Source of the DNA: Achromobacter xylosoxidans A8
GTDB lineage: Bacteria; Pseudomonadota; Gammaproteobacteria; Burkholderiales; Burkholderiaceae_B
Length of the DNA: 64,000 nt
Direction of reading: 5' to 3'
Assembly (NCBI RefSeq): GCF_000165835.1
Contig: NC_014640.1
Span: forward strand, 6,820,001 to 6,884,000
Positions 37,012 through 46,674 of the stretch are shown one piece after another. Within the stretch, counting starts at the first letter, position 1, and every line of letters begins with the position of its first letter. The notes beneath the pieces are model-generated. The model was not told the origin of the DNA, did no database searches, and saw only the letters and a program-made list of their open reading frames with translations. A program made the translations under genes and the position numbers.

Positions 37012-38300
37012 CTTCCCGATTCCCCGCGCAGCCTGAACTGGCCGGTCATCCGTACTTCCAGTTCCGCAACAATGTCCTGTACGCCGAGGACGTGCCGCTG
37101 GATCACCTGGCCGAAAAGCTGGGCACGCCGCTGTACGTGTACTCGCGCGCCGCGCTCAAGGCCGCCTGGGAATCCTACCGCAACGCCGTCGGCCAGCACC
37201 CCGTGCTGGTCTGCTACGGCATGAAGGCCAATTCCAACCTGGCCGTCCTGAAGGAATTCGCGCGCCTGGGCGCGGGCTTCGACATCGTTTCCGGCGGCGA
37301 GCTCAAGCGCGCCCTGGCGGCGGGCGCGGACCCGTCCAGGATCGTGTTTTCAGGCGTGGGCAAGCAGGCCTGGGAGATGCGCGCTGCGCTCGCGGCCCAG
37401 GTCAAATGCTTCAACGTCGAATCCGAAGCCGAATTGCGCCGGCTGTCGGAAGTCGCGCATGGCATGGGCCTGCGCGCGCCCGTCTCGCTGCGGGTCAACC
37501 CGGACGTGGACGCGCAGACGCATCCGTACATTTCCACCGGCCTGAAGGAAAACAAGTTCGGCATCGCCATCGAGTCGGCGCTGGACGTCTACCGCAGCGC
37601 GCAATCGCTGCCGGGCCTGGACATCGTGGGCGTGGACTGCCACATCGGATCGCAGCTCACCGACATCAGCCCCTATTTCGACGCGCTGGAAAAGCTGCTG
37701 GACCTGATCGAAAAGCTGGATCAGGCAGGCATCCGGATCGCCCATCTGGACCTGGGCGGCGGCCTGGGCATCCGCTATACGGATGAGATCCCACCCTCAC
37801 CCCAGGTCTTGCTGGACCGCGTCTTCGAACGCCTGAACGCGCGCGGCTTCGGCCATCTTCAGCTGGTGCTGGAGCCCGGCCGCTCGCTGGTGGGCAATGC
37901 CGGCGTCCTGCTCACCCGGGTCCAGTACCTGAAGCACTCGGAAGCGCGCAACTTCGCCATCGTCGACGCCGCCATGAACGACCTGCTGCGCCCCGCGCTG
38001 TACGAGGCCTTCCATGGCGTGCGCCCCGTGCATCCGCGTGCGGGCGACGCAACCCTCTACGACATCGTCGGCCCGGTCTGCGAAAGCGCCGACTGGCTGG
38101 CCAAGCAGCGCAAGCTGGCCATCGAGCAGGGCGACCTGCTGGCGGTGGAGTCCACGGGCGCCTACAGCATGGCCATGGCCAGCAACTACAACGCGCGGCC
38201 CCGCGCGGCCGAAGCCATGGTCGACGGCGACAAGTACTACGTGGTGCGCCAGCGCGAAACGCTGGACGACCTGCTTCGGGGCGAATCCACCCTGCCTTGA
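37008..38300 (+). CDS. lysA: diaminopimelate decarboxylase
   Basis: This 430-residue PLP enzyme makes lysine from meso-diaminopimelate. PLP lysine K73 is in VCYGMKANSN. HIGSQL is the family signature near residue 212, followed by LDLGGGLGI. GPVCESADWLA supplies the active-site Cys from the partner subunit. It overlaps lptM and converges with the T6SS pseudokinase gene. Confidence 0.96.
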   Translation: MTSRFPAQPELAGHPYFQFRNNVLYAEDVPLDHLAEKLGTPLYVYSRAALKAAWESYRNAVGQHPVLVCYGMKANSNLAVLKEFARLGAGFDIVSGGELKRALAAGADPSRIVFSGVGKQAWEMRAALAAQVKCFNVESEAELRRLSEVAHGMGLRAPVSLRVNPDVDAQTHPYISTGLKENKFGIAIESALDVYRSAQSLPGLDIVGVDCHIGSQLTDISPYFDALEKLLDLIEKLDQAGIRIAHLDLGGGLGIRYTDEIPPSPQVLLDRVFERLNARGFGHLQLVLEPGRSLVGNAGVLLTRVQYLKHSEARNFAIVDAAMNDLLRPALYEAFHGVRPVHPRAGDATLYDIVGPVCESADWLAKQRKLAIEQGDLLAVESTGAYSMAMASNYNARPRAAEAMVDGDKYYVVRQRETLDDLLRGESTLP

Positions 38301-38315
38301 CGGGCTTCCGCCATC

Positions 38316-38338
38316 TGCGGCGCGATCCACGCGCCGCA
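38316..38338. terminator. hairpin between convergent lysA and T6SS genes
   Basis: TGCGGCGCG, loop ATCCA, CGCGCCGCA: a perfect 9-bp stem in the 60-bp gap between convergent genes. There is no T-run on either strand, so it may act as a weak or Rho-assisted terminator. Confidence 0.4.
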
Positions 38339-38360
38339 TGCGGGCGCGAACCCACGTCTT

Positions 38361-39623
38361 TCACTTGAACTCATGCGTGATGGAAGCCGGCCGGCCCGGA
38401 GCCACCGTCAAAGTCATGCGGTGATCCCCCGCCGACGCGTTGCGCACCGTCACCTGGTAGCGGCCGGGTGGCAGGGCCAGTTCGCGCAGCGGCGGACTCA
38501 CCCCGCGCGAACGGCCGTTGACCAGCACCTCTCCCCAGGGACGCACGGCCACCTGCACCGTGACGGGCGCGGCCTGGGGCGGCGGGGTCGCGGGTGCAGC
38601 CGGCTCTGAAACCGGGGGGGCTGCCGCGGCTTCAGGCTCAGGGGCGCTTTCCGGTTTTGAGCTGGCGGCCGGCGCCACGGATCCGGCAGCGGCAGTCTGC
38701 GGCGCCGAGGCGGGTCCGGTCGCGGCGGAAGAATCCGGCAGGGTCTGTGGCGTCGGCGCAGGCGCTGTTGCGACGGTTGCGGGCTGCGGCGGCTGCGCCG
38801 GCCGCAACCACGCATACCCGACCGCCGCAAGCAGCAGGAGGCCCGCCACGGCCAGCGGCAGCAAGCGCCCCGGCCGCGCCGAGCGTTCCGGCCGCATCGC
38901 GGTCAGGCGGGCGGCAACCGGCGGTGGATCGGCAGATTCGTCGGCGGGCGTCTCCGCCATCAATGAGGGCGCAAATATGTCCGGCTCCGGCTCCGGATCC
39001 GCCGCGGGCGCCGGCGCTGGATGCGCCACAGCAGCCGCCACGGCCGGCGGGATCGCACCCATCGCCGCGACAAGCGCCGCAGCCGTCCGCGGCCTGGCCT
39101 GCTCCTCCATCGCCAGCCCCTCGTCCACGGCGGCGCAGAACGCCGCTCGATAGGTGCCCGGTTGCCATTCGTCCAAAGGCGGGCAGTCGTCGCGCACGCG
39201 CCGTGCCAGCGCGCCCGGAGGGGCTGCACCCGACGCCAGGAAGTACGCCAGCGCCGACAGCCCGTACACGTCCGTCCAAGGGCCGCAAGCATGGCTCGGA
39301 TCGTCCGTGTACTGTTCGAACGCGGCGTAACCCGCGTGCCGGACGGCGTCATCCTCATCCGGCGCAACATCGGCAGGTGGCGCCAGGACGGCAACACCCT
39401 GCGCATCGCGGATCACGGCGCTGGGGCAGATGCCGCCGTGCGCCCGGCCGGCCTCGTGCAAGGCGGCCAGGGACGCGGACAAACCGGCGACGAGGTGCAG
39501 GATCTCCTGCTCACGCAGCCGCCCGGGCGGCAGGCGCAAGATATCGGCCAGGCGCGCCTCCTCTGGAGCGGCCGGCAAGCCTGCCGGGCCCGGTCCCGGC
39601 GGCACAGCTGAAGTTCGAAGCAT
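38361..39623 (-). CDS. T6SS-linked pseudokinase with PEGA domain
   Basis: Residues about 25-190 of this 420-residue protein match only the C-lobe of a bacterial Ser/Thr kinase (LREQEILHLVAGLSASLAAL, GYAAFEQYTD, GPWTDVYGLSALAYFLASG). The catalytic HRDxKxxN is HGGICPSA, so the Asp, Lys and Asn are gone, and the DFG motif and ATP-binding N-lobe are absent. A Pro/Ala-rich linker contains one membrane helix (LLPLAVAGLLLLAAVGYAWL, about 257-276). The last 65 residues are a PEGA-like beta domain (GEVLVNGRSRGVSPPLRELA). It is last in the tssJKLM-tagF operon. It probably replaces a PpkA-type kinase as a scaffold or envelope sensor (inference). Confidence 0.75.
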   Translation of the reverse strand: MLRTSAVPPGPGPAGLPAAPEEARLADILRLPPGRLREQEILHLVAGLSASLAALHEAGRAHGGICPSAVIRDAQGVAVLAPPADVAPDEDDAVRHAGYAAFEQYTDDPSHACGPWTDVYGLSALAYFLASGAAPPGALARRVRDDCPPLDEWQPGTYRAAFCAAVDEGLAMEEQARPRTAAALVAAMGAIPPAVAAAVAHPAPAPAADPEPEPDIFAPSLMAETPADESADPPPVAARLTAMRPERSARPGRLLPLAVAGLLLLAAVGYAWLRPAQPPQPATVATAPAPTPQTLPDSSAATGPASAPQTAAAGSVAPAASSKPESAPEPEAAAAPPVSEPAAPATPPPQAAPVTVQVAVRPWGEVLVNGRSRGVSPPLRELALPPGRYQVTVRNASAGDHRMTLTVAPGRPASITHEFK

Positions 39624-39642
39624 GCGCGGTCCTCCGGCAGGT

Positions 39643-40377
39643 TCAGGGATGCCAGGTCGGCAGGGATGAGAACAATCTGGCGAACAGCGTAGCGTTCAGC
39701 GCGCCGCCATGAATGTAGGTCTGCAAGGCCGCGCCGTCCGCCTGGTTGGTCCACCAATAGCTGGTGTGGGAACTGGGGTTGAAGCAGAACGGCAGATCGG
39801 GCCAGGCGCCCAGCGCGCGGCGCGCCAGCGGCGCGGAATCCTGCTCCCGGCCCGCGCTCAGGATGTCCATGATGTCGCTGCCCGCGCGCGGCGCGGCGCC
39901 TGCGCCTGGCGCGGACACGCGCGCCGCCGCCACGGGCATGCGCAACTGCTGCAGGCTGCGGTCGAACTGTTCCGCCGGGCAGCCATGGCGCACCGCGGCT
40001 AGCATGCTGGCGCCGACCTGCCGGTAATAGTCGCTGGCGCCGTCCAGGATGCTGCTGTGGTACTGCTCGGGCGGCACGGCCATGACCACGCACAGCGGAT
40101 AGCCCCGACCCACCCGGTCGCGGCTGGGCGTGATGCAGCCCAGCTGCGCGACGCCGGCGCCCGGCCCCGATGGAATCGCGAAATTCCAGATGGGCGCCGA
40201 CGCGAAACCGCGCGCGGCATTGACGTCCGGCGCCTGCTTCAGCGCAGCCAGCCCGAACTGCAACCAGCGGTCCCACCAGGTGATCAGCTCGCGCGGCAGA
40301 CGCCGGTGCACGAAATCTCCCGCCGCCGGAATCTTGCCGTACCAGCCCACCCGTCCCCGCTCCACTGCTAGCTCCAT
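39643..40377 (-). CDS. tagF: T6SS accessory protein TagF
   Basis: This 244-residue protein has the TagF signature WYGKIPAAGDFVHRRLPREL followed by WWDRWLQFGL. In Pseudomonas, TagF represses T6SS assembly through the FHA protein. Here FHA and kinase-like genes are in the same locus. The ATG at 40377 has AGGA 7 bases upstream; an ATG six bases earlier is possible. It starts 13 bp after the tssM stop. Confidence 0.92.
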   Translation of the reverse strand: MELAVERGRVGWYGKIPAAGDFVHRRLPRELITWWDRWLQFGLAALKQAPDVNAARGFASAPIWNFAIPSGPGAGVAQLGCITPSRDRVGRGYPLCVVMAVPPEQYHSSILDGASDYYRQVGASMLAAVRHGCPAEQFDRSLQQLRMPVAAARVSAPGAGAAPRAGSDIMDILSAGREQDSAPLARRALGAWPDLPFCFNPSSHTSYWWTNQADGAALQTYIHGGALNATLFARLFSSLPTWHP

Positions 40378-40390
40378 GTCCATGTCCTGT

Positions 40391-43300
40391 TCATGACGCG
40401 CCGGGGCAGGCAAAGGCCTGCATCTCGGCCAGATGAAAAGGGCTTTTGACGCTGCTGGCGGTGATCTCCAGCACCACCTTGCGCCCGCCCAGGTCGAATG
40501 TGGCCAGCGTGATTTCCGCCGTGGCGCCGCGCCGCAGTTGGGCGCGATCCAGCATGCGGTTCAGCGCCCAGGGGCCGGATGTGGTCATGCCCGCCGCCCC
40601 TTCCTGCGGCGTAAGCTCTATGCGCACCTGGTTGCTGCCGCGGGGGCCGGGCCACTGCACCGTGGTCGCGACCTGCGGGCCGTGCGCGTAGCGCACCGCC
40701 TGGCCGTCCACGTCCATCACGAACTGGGTAATGTCCGCGTCCATTTCCACGGGCCTGATGGCCACCCGGTACGAGGGCATGGGGTTGCCCGCCATGAAGT
40801 ACACGTCGCGGATGACGCCGGCGCGCTGGAAGGCATCCAGCGTGCCGGAGTTCTCCCCCGACTTGCCATCGATGCCGGGCTTGAAGCGCCAGCGCTGTCC
40901 GGACACATCGATCTGGTTCGCCAGGTTCTTCTGGAAGAAGTCGTCCATCAGGCCGTTGGGCCCGAACAGCCGCGCCATGTCGTTGGGCGCCACGTCGCGC
41001 GTGGAACGGCCGGAAAACGGGTAGCGTCCGGCCACGGACTGGCTGCAGAACATGCCTATGGTGGCGGACACGGTCTCGCCCATGCGCGCCCGGGCCACGT
41101 CGGACACCTCGCCGGACGCGTTCACGGACAGGGAATTGAGCACGTCGCGCAACGGCCCGGGCAGGCGTCCCGCCTCCGCCCGCAGCTTGGTCACGGCATC
41201 CGAACTGGGCGCGGGACTGCCGCTGCGCAAGGCCGCGTCCGCCGCCGTCAGATAGGTATAGAGTTCGTTGATGAGGCCCGTGGTTGCGGCGATCGGAGAA
41301 GCAGCGCCGGCCGTCGCGCCCTCGCCTTCGGCCAGCCGGCGGTAGGGTTCGAAGTGCTGGTCCACGATGCGCTCCAGCTTCTCGTCACTGGCGTCGGCCC
41401 GCATGGCCGCGCCCGGCCCGGTCGGCCCGAACATCTGCTCCAGCGCCTCGCGCGTGCTGCTGACGCGGTCGCGCGCCTGATCCACCAGCGAACGGTCGTC
41501 CTTGCCGGTATCGCGCAGCAAGGAGGTTTCGCGCGCGACGCCGCGCACCAGCCGCACCAGCGGTGACTCCGGCGCCGACAAGGTGCGCGCCATCTGGATG
41601 TTCTGCAGCAGCGATTTGCTGGGCGCCAGCTGCAGATCGTTCAGATAGCCGTCCCACTGCGCCACGTAGTCGTTCATGTACAAGCGCTTGATGTCCACCA
41701 CCAGCTGGCGTTGCGCCGTCTGGTCCAGCTGGCTGCGCAAGGGTATGTTCAAGATCCACGCATCGTCCGACCGCAGCACCTCGGCCACGCCGGTGACGCG
41801 CTTGTTGAACACGTCCCAGTAGCCGCGATAGCTGTAGAGCGCGGGTATGCCCTGGCTCAACGGCTTGCCGCTCTTGCGCACAAAGACGGCGCTGGCCTGC
41901 GCGCCGCCCAGCGTCACCACCGTGATCTCGGGCGCCGCATCGGCGTTGGCCAGGGTGCGGCGCAGCCGGCTGTAGGCGCGTTGCGCCAGCGTGTAGCGCG
42001 CCAGCTTCTCGCGCGCCTGTGCCACCAACGCGTCATCCTTGGGAAACGGCGAGGCCAGCACATGGCTCTGCGTCAGGTTGCGCAGGTGCAGCGACAACTG
42101 TTCGTACTGGCGCCGCGTGTAGCCCTCGGGCAAGGTGGCCTGCATGTCCGACAGCAGCCAGGCATGCATGAACTCCGCGTCATAGCGCTCCGCCTCGTAC
42201 AGCATCAGATAGGCCCGCAGCGCCTCGTAGGAATATTCCAGGTCGCTGGCCGAGGCGTCGCGCAACGCGGTCTCGACGCGCCGCGCCACTTGCGGCAGCA
42301 GCACCTGGTCCAGGGTGTTGCCGTACACGCCCTGCGCCGCCGCCTGCAGTTTCTGGCCCTGGTAGAGGCCATAGCGATAGCTCAGCGGCGGGTTGTCGAT
42401 CTCGAAGCCTTCATGCTGCGGCAGGTACCAGAGGCTGTCCAGGAAGGGCATCAGTCCCAGCAGGTCGCCGGTGCGCGTGATCTTGATGTCGCGCGTCAGC
42501 TTCTCCACTGCGGGTACGCGCCGCGCCACTTCCTCCACGTAATCGGCGTTGTTGCGATAGCTCATCGCCCACCCCCCGATCAAGGCCACGAAGGCCGCTG
42601 TCACCAGGCCGTAGCCCGCCCAATGCAGCTGCCGGTAGCGGCGTTCCCAGCGCAGGTTGCGGCTCGCCAGGCCCGCTTCGCGGAAGATCACGTCCTGCAG
42701 CAGATTTTTCAGGAAGTAGCTGCGGCCCTCTCCTTCACCCGGTACGCTGGCCGCGGACGCGGCGCCGCCGTCGATGCGCAGGTAGCGCTTCAGATGCCCG
42801 GTCACCTGGTCGAAGGTTTCGCCGCCCTGCGTGCCGCTGGTGAAGTAGACGCCTCGTGGAATGACGCGCGCCTCGAATTTCGAGGTCGCGAACACATCGC
42901 TCAGGAAATGGCCCAGGATGGCCTGCAGGCCGGCGAACTGCTGCGGCAGCATATAGGCGAGCGCGCGCCGCGCCGGATCGCTCTCGGCCGCCACCACTTC
43001 GGGCAAGGCGTCATCCAGGCGCCGCTGCAACAGGGCATATTCCTCGTGAAAGGCCTCGTACAGGTCGAAGTCCGGCTCCTGCGCGCGCGCATACGGCAAG
43101 GTGAAGCCCCATATCTGCGCCAGTTCCTCGCGGGTGAAGGAAGCGAAATACTCTTCGAAGCCCGACAGCAGGTCGGTCTTGGTCACCAGCACATAGACCG
43201 GAAACGCGATGCCCAACTGTTCACGCAGTTCCTGCAGCCGGCGTCGCAACACCGCCGCATGCTGCGCCCGTTCCGCGTCGGAAGCCGACAGCAGGTCTTC

Positions 43301-44020
43301 GACGCTGACCGTCAGCATGGCGCCATTAATGGGCTGCCGGCCGCGATACTTGGACAGCAGGCCGAGAAAGCCGCGCCACTCTTCCTCGTCGCCAGTCGGA
43401 TCGCTTTCGTGCGTGGTGTAGCGCCCAGCCGTGTCCAACAGCACGGCATCGTCGGTAAACCACCAGTCGCAATTGCGGGTGCCGCCCACTCCCCGCAGGG
43501 CCACCTTGCCATAGCGTTCCGCCAGGGGAAAGTTCAGCCCCGAATTCACCAGCGCGGTGGTCTTGCCCGCGCCCGGCGCACCGATGATCACGTACCAGGG
43601 CAACTGGTACAGATACTGCTTGGAGAACCGGTCCAGCGCGCCGCGCCTGCCACGGCTCTCGAAGCGTGTCTTGCGCAGCAGTTCCACGGCCTCGTGGAAC
43701 CGCGCCTCCAGCTGGCGTATCTCGTCATTGCCGGCGGCCTCCTCCAAAGGCTTGTCCGCCTTGGGCTTGGGCCGCCGCAGCTGGCTCAGCAACTGTGCGT
43801 TCAAACGCCCCTCGCGCCATTTGCGCCACAGCAACCGCAGCAGCCAGATTGCGAACATCGCCACGATGACCGCAATGCGCACTGTTTCGCTTTCCAGCGG
43901 GCGCACGGTGCCGATCGCGATAAGCGGCCCTGCGATCCAGATCAGCACCGCCAGGGCCACCAGCCCCAGGAAGTTCCACACGCGGCGGCTGAAGAACCAT
44001 CCGAACAGCCTGTAGATCAT
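40391..44020 (-). CDS. tssM: T6SS membrane complex protein TssM (IcmF)
   Basis: This 1209-residue inner-membrane protein links the baseplate to the envelope. Two N-terminal membrane helices (about 14-38 and 48-64) precede a cytoplasmic NTPase domain with intact Walker A GAPGAGKT (147-154). A third helix lies near 475-497 (GYGLVTAAFVALIGGWAM). The rest is the periplasmic part, ending in a beta-rich C-terminus that meets TssJ. It overlaps tssL by 4 bp. Confidence 0.96.
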   Translation of the reverse strand: MIYRLFGWFFSRRVWNFLGLVALAVLIWIAGPLIAIGTVRPLESETVRIAVIVAMFAIWLLRLLWRKWREGRLNAQLLSQLRRPKPKADKPLEEAAGNDEIRQLEARFHEAVELLRKTRFESRGRRGALDRFSKQYLYQLPWYVIIGAPGAGKTTALVNSGLNFPLAERYGKVALRGVGGTRNCDWWFTDDAVLLDTAGRYTTHESDPTGDEEEWRGFLGLLSKYRGRQPINGAMLTVSVEDLLSASDAERAQHAAVLRRRLQELREQLGIAFPVYVLVTKTDLLSGFEEYFASFTREELAQIWGFTLPYARAQEPDFDLYEAFHEEYALLQRRLDDALPEVVAAESDPARRALAYMLPQQFAGLQAILGHFLSDVFATSKFEARVIPRGVYFTSGTQGGETFDQVTGHLKRYLRIDGGAASAASVPGEGEGRSYFLKNLLQDVIFREAGLASRNLRWERRYRQLHWAGYGLVTAAFVALIGGWAMSYRNNADYVEEVARRVPAVEKLTRDIKITRTGDLLGLMPFLDSLWYLPQHEGFEIDNPPLSYRYGLYQGQKLQAAAQGVYGNTLDQVLLPQVARRVETALRDASASDLEYSYEALRAYLMLYEAERYDAEFMHAWLLSDMQATLPEGYTRRQYEQLSLHLRNLTQSHVLASPFPKDDALVAQAREKLARYTLAQRAYSRLRRTLANADAAPEITVVTLGGAQASAVFVRKSGKPLSQGIPALYSYRGYWDVFNKRVTGVAEVLRSDDAWILNIPLRSQLDQTAQRQLVVDIKRLYMNDYVAQWDGYLNDLQLAPSKSLLQNIQMARTLSAPESPLVRLVRGVARETSLLRDTGKDDRSLVDQARDRVSSTREALEQMFGPTGPGAAMRADASDEKLERIVDQHFEPYRRLAEGEGATAGAASPIAATTGLINELYTYLTAADAALRSGSPAPSSDAVTKLRAEAGRLPGPLRDVLNSLSVNASGEVSDVARARMGETVSATIGMFCSQSVAGRYPFSGRSTRDVAPNDMARLFGPNGLMDDFFQKNLANQIDVSGQRWRFKPGIDGKSGENSGTLDAFQRAGVIRDVYFMAGNPMPSYRVAIRPVEMDADITQFVMDVDGQAVRYAHGPQVATTVQWPGPRGSNQVRIELTPQEGAAGMTTSGPWALNRMLDRAQLRRGATAEITLATFDLGGRKVVLEITASSVKSPFHLAEMQAFACPGAS

Positions 44021-45294
44021 TCCTGTCCTCCCTGCTCGTGCGCCGGCGGCGGCACCAGCACCGTGATCTCCACTCGCCGGTTCAGCGCGCGGCCCGCAGC
44101 CGTGTCGTTGGGCGCCACCGGATCGGCATCGCCGCGGCCCTCCGCGCGCACCCTGGCCGTCTGGCCCAGGCGCTGCTCCAGCATGTCCTTGACCGCATCC
44201 GCGCGCGCCTGCGACAGGTGCCAGTTGGACGGGAAGCGCGCGCTGCGCATCGGCGTATTGTCGGAGTAGCCGCGCACCAGAATGCTGCCCTGCGTCTCGC
44301 GCAAGGCATCGGCCACGCGCGACAACACCGGCAGATACTGGTCGCGCACGGAACTGGCGCCCGACTCGAACACGCCGTCGCCCCGCAGCACCACCACGCT
44401 ACGGTCCACCTCGTCGCGCACGGAGACCAACTGATCGCGGATCTCGGGCGCCAGGAACACCGCCAGCCGCGGCGCAGGCGCCGGCCGCTTCACCGCCGTC
44501 GGCGCGATCTGCACGGTAGGCGGACGCAGCTTGGCGATGGATGCGAACACGGCGTCGGATTGGCTGCCCAGGCGCCAGCCCAGGCCCCAGTACAGCGCCA
44601 GCGCCAGCACGGCGGCCAATGCGCCGAACACCCACAGCGGCACGGGCAAGCGGCGCAAGGGCGTCTGCGCCGGTTCGTCGCGCCAATGGGGCGACAACGC
44701 TAGTGGATACTCGCCGCGCGCGCCGCGCAGGATCCGCAACAGGCGCTGCCGCAACGTCTCCAGCTGCGAGCGGCCGTTGTCGATCACGCGGTAGCGTCCT
44801 TCAAAACCCAGCAGCAGGCAGTAGTACAGCAGCTCCAGCAGATCCAGATGCTGCCCCGGGTTCTGCGACAGCTTGGCCAGCAGCTGGAAGAACTTTTCGC
44901 CGCCCCAGGTCTCGTTGTGGAAAGTGACCAGCAGGCTGTGCGCGGACCACACCCCGCCCCCGCCCCATGGCGTGAGCGCGGCGGCCTCGTCCAATGCCGT
45001 GCACAGGCAATAGCGCGCGCCCAGTATGGTTTCGTTGGGTATGCCCGCCTGCTGCGCGCGCAGCTCGAACTGGCGCACCTCGTCCAGCAGGTGCTCGCGC
45101 AGCATCGCGGGCGACGGATGGGCCGCCGTTGCGCGGATCTGCGGAATCAGGTCCAGCAGCGGGTTCGCCGCCGCCACCAGCGGATTGGTGCCGCTGATGA
45201 CGTAGTCGTGGGGCCGCAGCCTGCCCGCCGTACTGGCAGCGCCATCGCCCATGCCGCCCGGAGGGCCGGCCAGCGTGTGATCCGAAGCATGCAT
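44017..45294 (-). CDS. tssL: T6SS membrane protein TssL with OmpA-like domain
   Basis: In this 425-residue protein, residues about 30-215 are the DotU/TssL cytoplasmic helical domain (NPLLDLIPQIR, ARYCLCTALDEAA). One membrane helix follows (VPLWVFGALAAVLALALYWG). The C-terminal 110 residues are an OmpA-like peptidoglycan-binding domain (ILVRGYSDNTPMRS, LSQARADAVKDML, NRRVEITVL). It is an extended TssL, anchoring the complex to the cell wall. It is coupled to tssM by ATGA. Confidence 0.94.
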   Translation of the reverse strand: MHASDHTLAGPPGGMGDGAASTAGRLRPHDYVISGTNPLVAAANPLLDLIPQIRATAAHPSPAMLREHLLDEVRQFELRAQQAGIPNETILGARYCLCTALDEAAALTPWGGGGVWSAHSLLVTFHNETWGGEKFFQLLAKLSQNPGQHLDLLELLYYCLLLGFEGRYRVIDNGRSQLETLRQRLLRILRGARGEYPLALSPHWRDEPAQTPLRRLPVPLWVFGALAAVLALALYWGLGWRLGSQSDAVFASIAKLRPPTVQIAPTAVKRPAPAPRLAVFLAPEIRDQLVSVRDEVDRSVVVLRGDGVFESGASSVRDQYLPVLSRVADALRETQGSILVRGYSDNTPMRSARFPSNWHLSQARADAVKDMLEQRLGQTARVRAEGRGDADPVAPNDTAAGRALNRRVEITVLVPPPAHEQGGQE

Positions 45295-45321
45295 AGTTGT
45301 CTCCGTCTGGTTGGACTGCGC

Positions 45322-46656
45322 TCAATCGCGCAGCGCCCAGAACTCCATCGTCAGCCCGGGAAAATCGCCCGCCAGATGCAGCGCAAGCGCGCCGGTGCGC
45401 TCCAGCTGTTTCCAGAATTCGCCGCTCTTATCCAATTCGAAATAGACATGTCCGGCGCTGTATGGGATCTGCCGCGGCGCCACCGGCAGCGCACGCACGG
45501 CGACGCCCGGCAATTGCAGGTGCACCAGGTCTCGGATGCGTTCCACCGGACCGATCTTGACCTGCGCCGGAAAGCGCATGCGCACGGCCTCCACGCCCAG
45601 ATCCGCATGCACCGCGAGCACGAAGCCGGCCGACTGCAACAGCTCCGCATCCTGGATCTGCGCCACGCGCACGCCTTGGCCCCGGTCCTGCAGCGGAATC
45701 TGCAAGGCACGTTGCTCCAGCACGGCTGACAACGAACGACGCAGCTCATTCATCAGGGGCGTGAAGCTGCCCTGCAGATCGTCGTGCGCATACCCCGGCA
45801 ATACGCCCGGCCGCCGCGTCGCGGATGTGAAGGTGGCGAGGTCGCAGGCCAGCATCAGCCAGTCGTGGAACAGGCGCTCGGGATGCTGCGCGGGGCTCTG
45901 GCGCGCATGCCAGACCGAGCCCATATAGCGGTTGACGGTCTCCAGCAGCATGAAGTCCGACACCTCGGAGACGCCGCCGCGGCCGGGCTGCGACAAGCGC
46001 GCGGCCAGCGCCTCGCTGCGCGCGTCGAGCAATCCGTGCAATTCATCGACAAAGCCGCGCAGGACCGGATGCTCGCCCGCCGCCACCCAGGGCGCTATGT
46101 AGCCCTCGTCCAGCACTACTCGGTTGTCCGAGCGGCGCTCCAGGATGCGCGCCACACCCAGGCCCAGCCAGTCGTCGGTCAGCTCGTCCTCCAGCATCAG
46201 CCGCAAGCGCAAGCGGCCCAGCTGCATCAGGACGGGTTCCAGGGCCACCGATCCGCTGTCCTCCACCTCGGCCTCGTGCACCAGATAGCGCGCCAGCGTG
46301 TCTTCCTCGCCTTCGTAGATGACGTCACTGGCGCCGGCGCGCACGCGCGGCAGGGCCAGCAGGATGCGCGCGCCGCGCGTTTGCGCCGGCACTTCGAACG
46401 CCGCCGGCGCCGCGTCCGGGTGCGAAAAATCGAATGGCGTGCCATCGGGCATGACGCCTTGCGCCCGCGTCAGCGCCACTTTGCCTATCGCCAGCGCGTC
46501 GCGGTCCAGCGACAGCTGGCTGAAGCCCCAGAAGAACCCCTGGAGCGCGGCCGCGCGCTGCTGCGCGGTGTGCAGCATATGGCGTTCAAACTGCTGGAAA
46601 TGCTGGGGCCGCAGGAACATACCCTCCGACCAGATCACTTTGTCTCTGCTCACCAT
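45322..46656 (-). CDS. tssK: T6SS baseplate protein TssK
   Basis: This 444-residue baseplate-membrane adaptor begins MVSRDKVIWSEGMFLRPQHF, the TssK signature. It ends with the domain that contacts TssM/TssL. The ATG at 46656 follows AGAGAG at good spacing; an ATG six codons earlier abuts the tssJ stop. It is part of the tssJ-K-L-M run. Confidence 0.95.
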   Translation of the reverse strand: MVSRDKVIWSEGMFLRPQHFQQFERHMLHTAQQRAAALQGFFWGFSQLSLDRDALAIGKVALTRAQGVMPDGTPFDFSHPDAAPAAFEVPAQTRGARILLALPRVRAGASDVIYEGEEDTLARYLVHEAEVEDSGSVALEPVLMQLGRLRLRLMLEDELTDDWLGLGVARILERRSDNRVVLDEGYIAPWVAAGEHPVLRGFVDELHGLLDARSEALAARLSQPGRGGVSEVSDFMLLETVNRYMGSVWHARQSPAQHPERLFHDWLMLACDLATFTSATRRPGVLPGYAHDDLQGSFTPLMNELRRSLSAVLEQRALQIPLQDRGQGVRVAQIQDAELLQSAGFVLAVHADLGVEAVRMRFPAQVKIGPVERIRDLVHLQLPGVAVRALPVAPRQIPYSAGHVYFELDKSGEFWKQLERTGALALHLAGDFPGLTMEFWALRD

Positions 46657-46674
46657 GTCCGGTTCTCTCTGCAT

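Noticed and set aside
41711..44269. 852-codon open frame antisense to tssM
   Set aside because: The product is Arg/Gln/His/Ala-rich without domains. tssM on the other strand has intact motifs.
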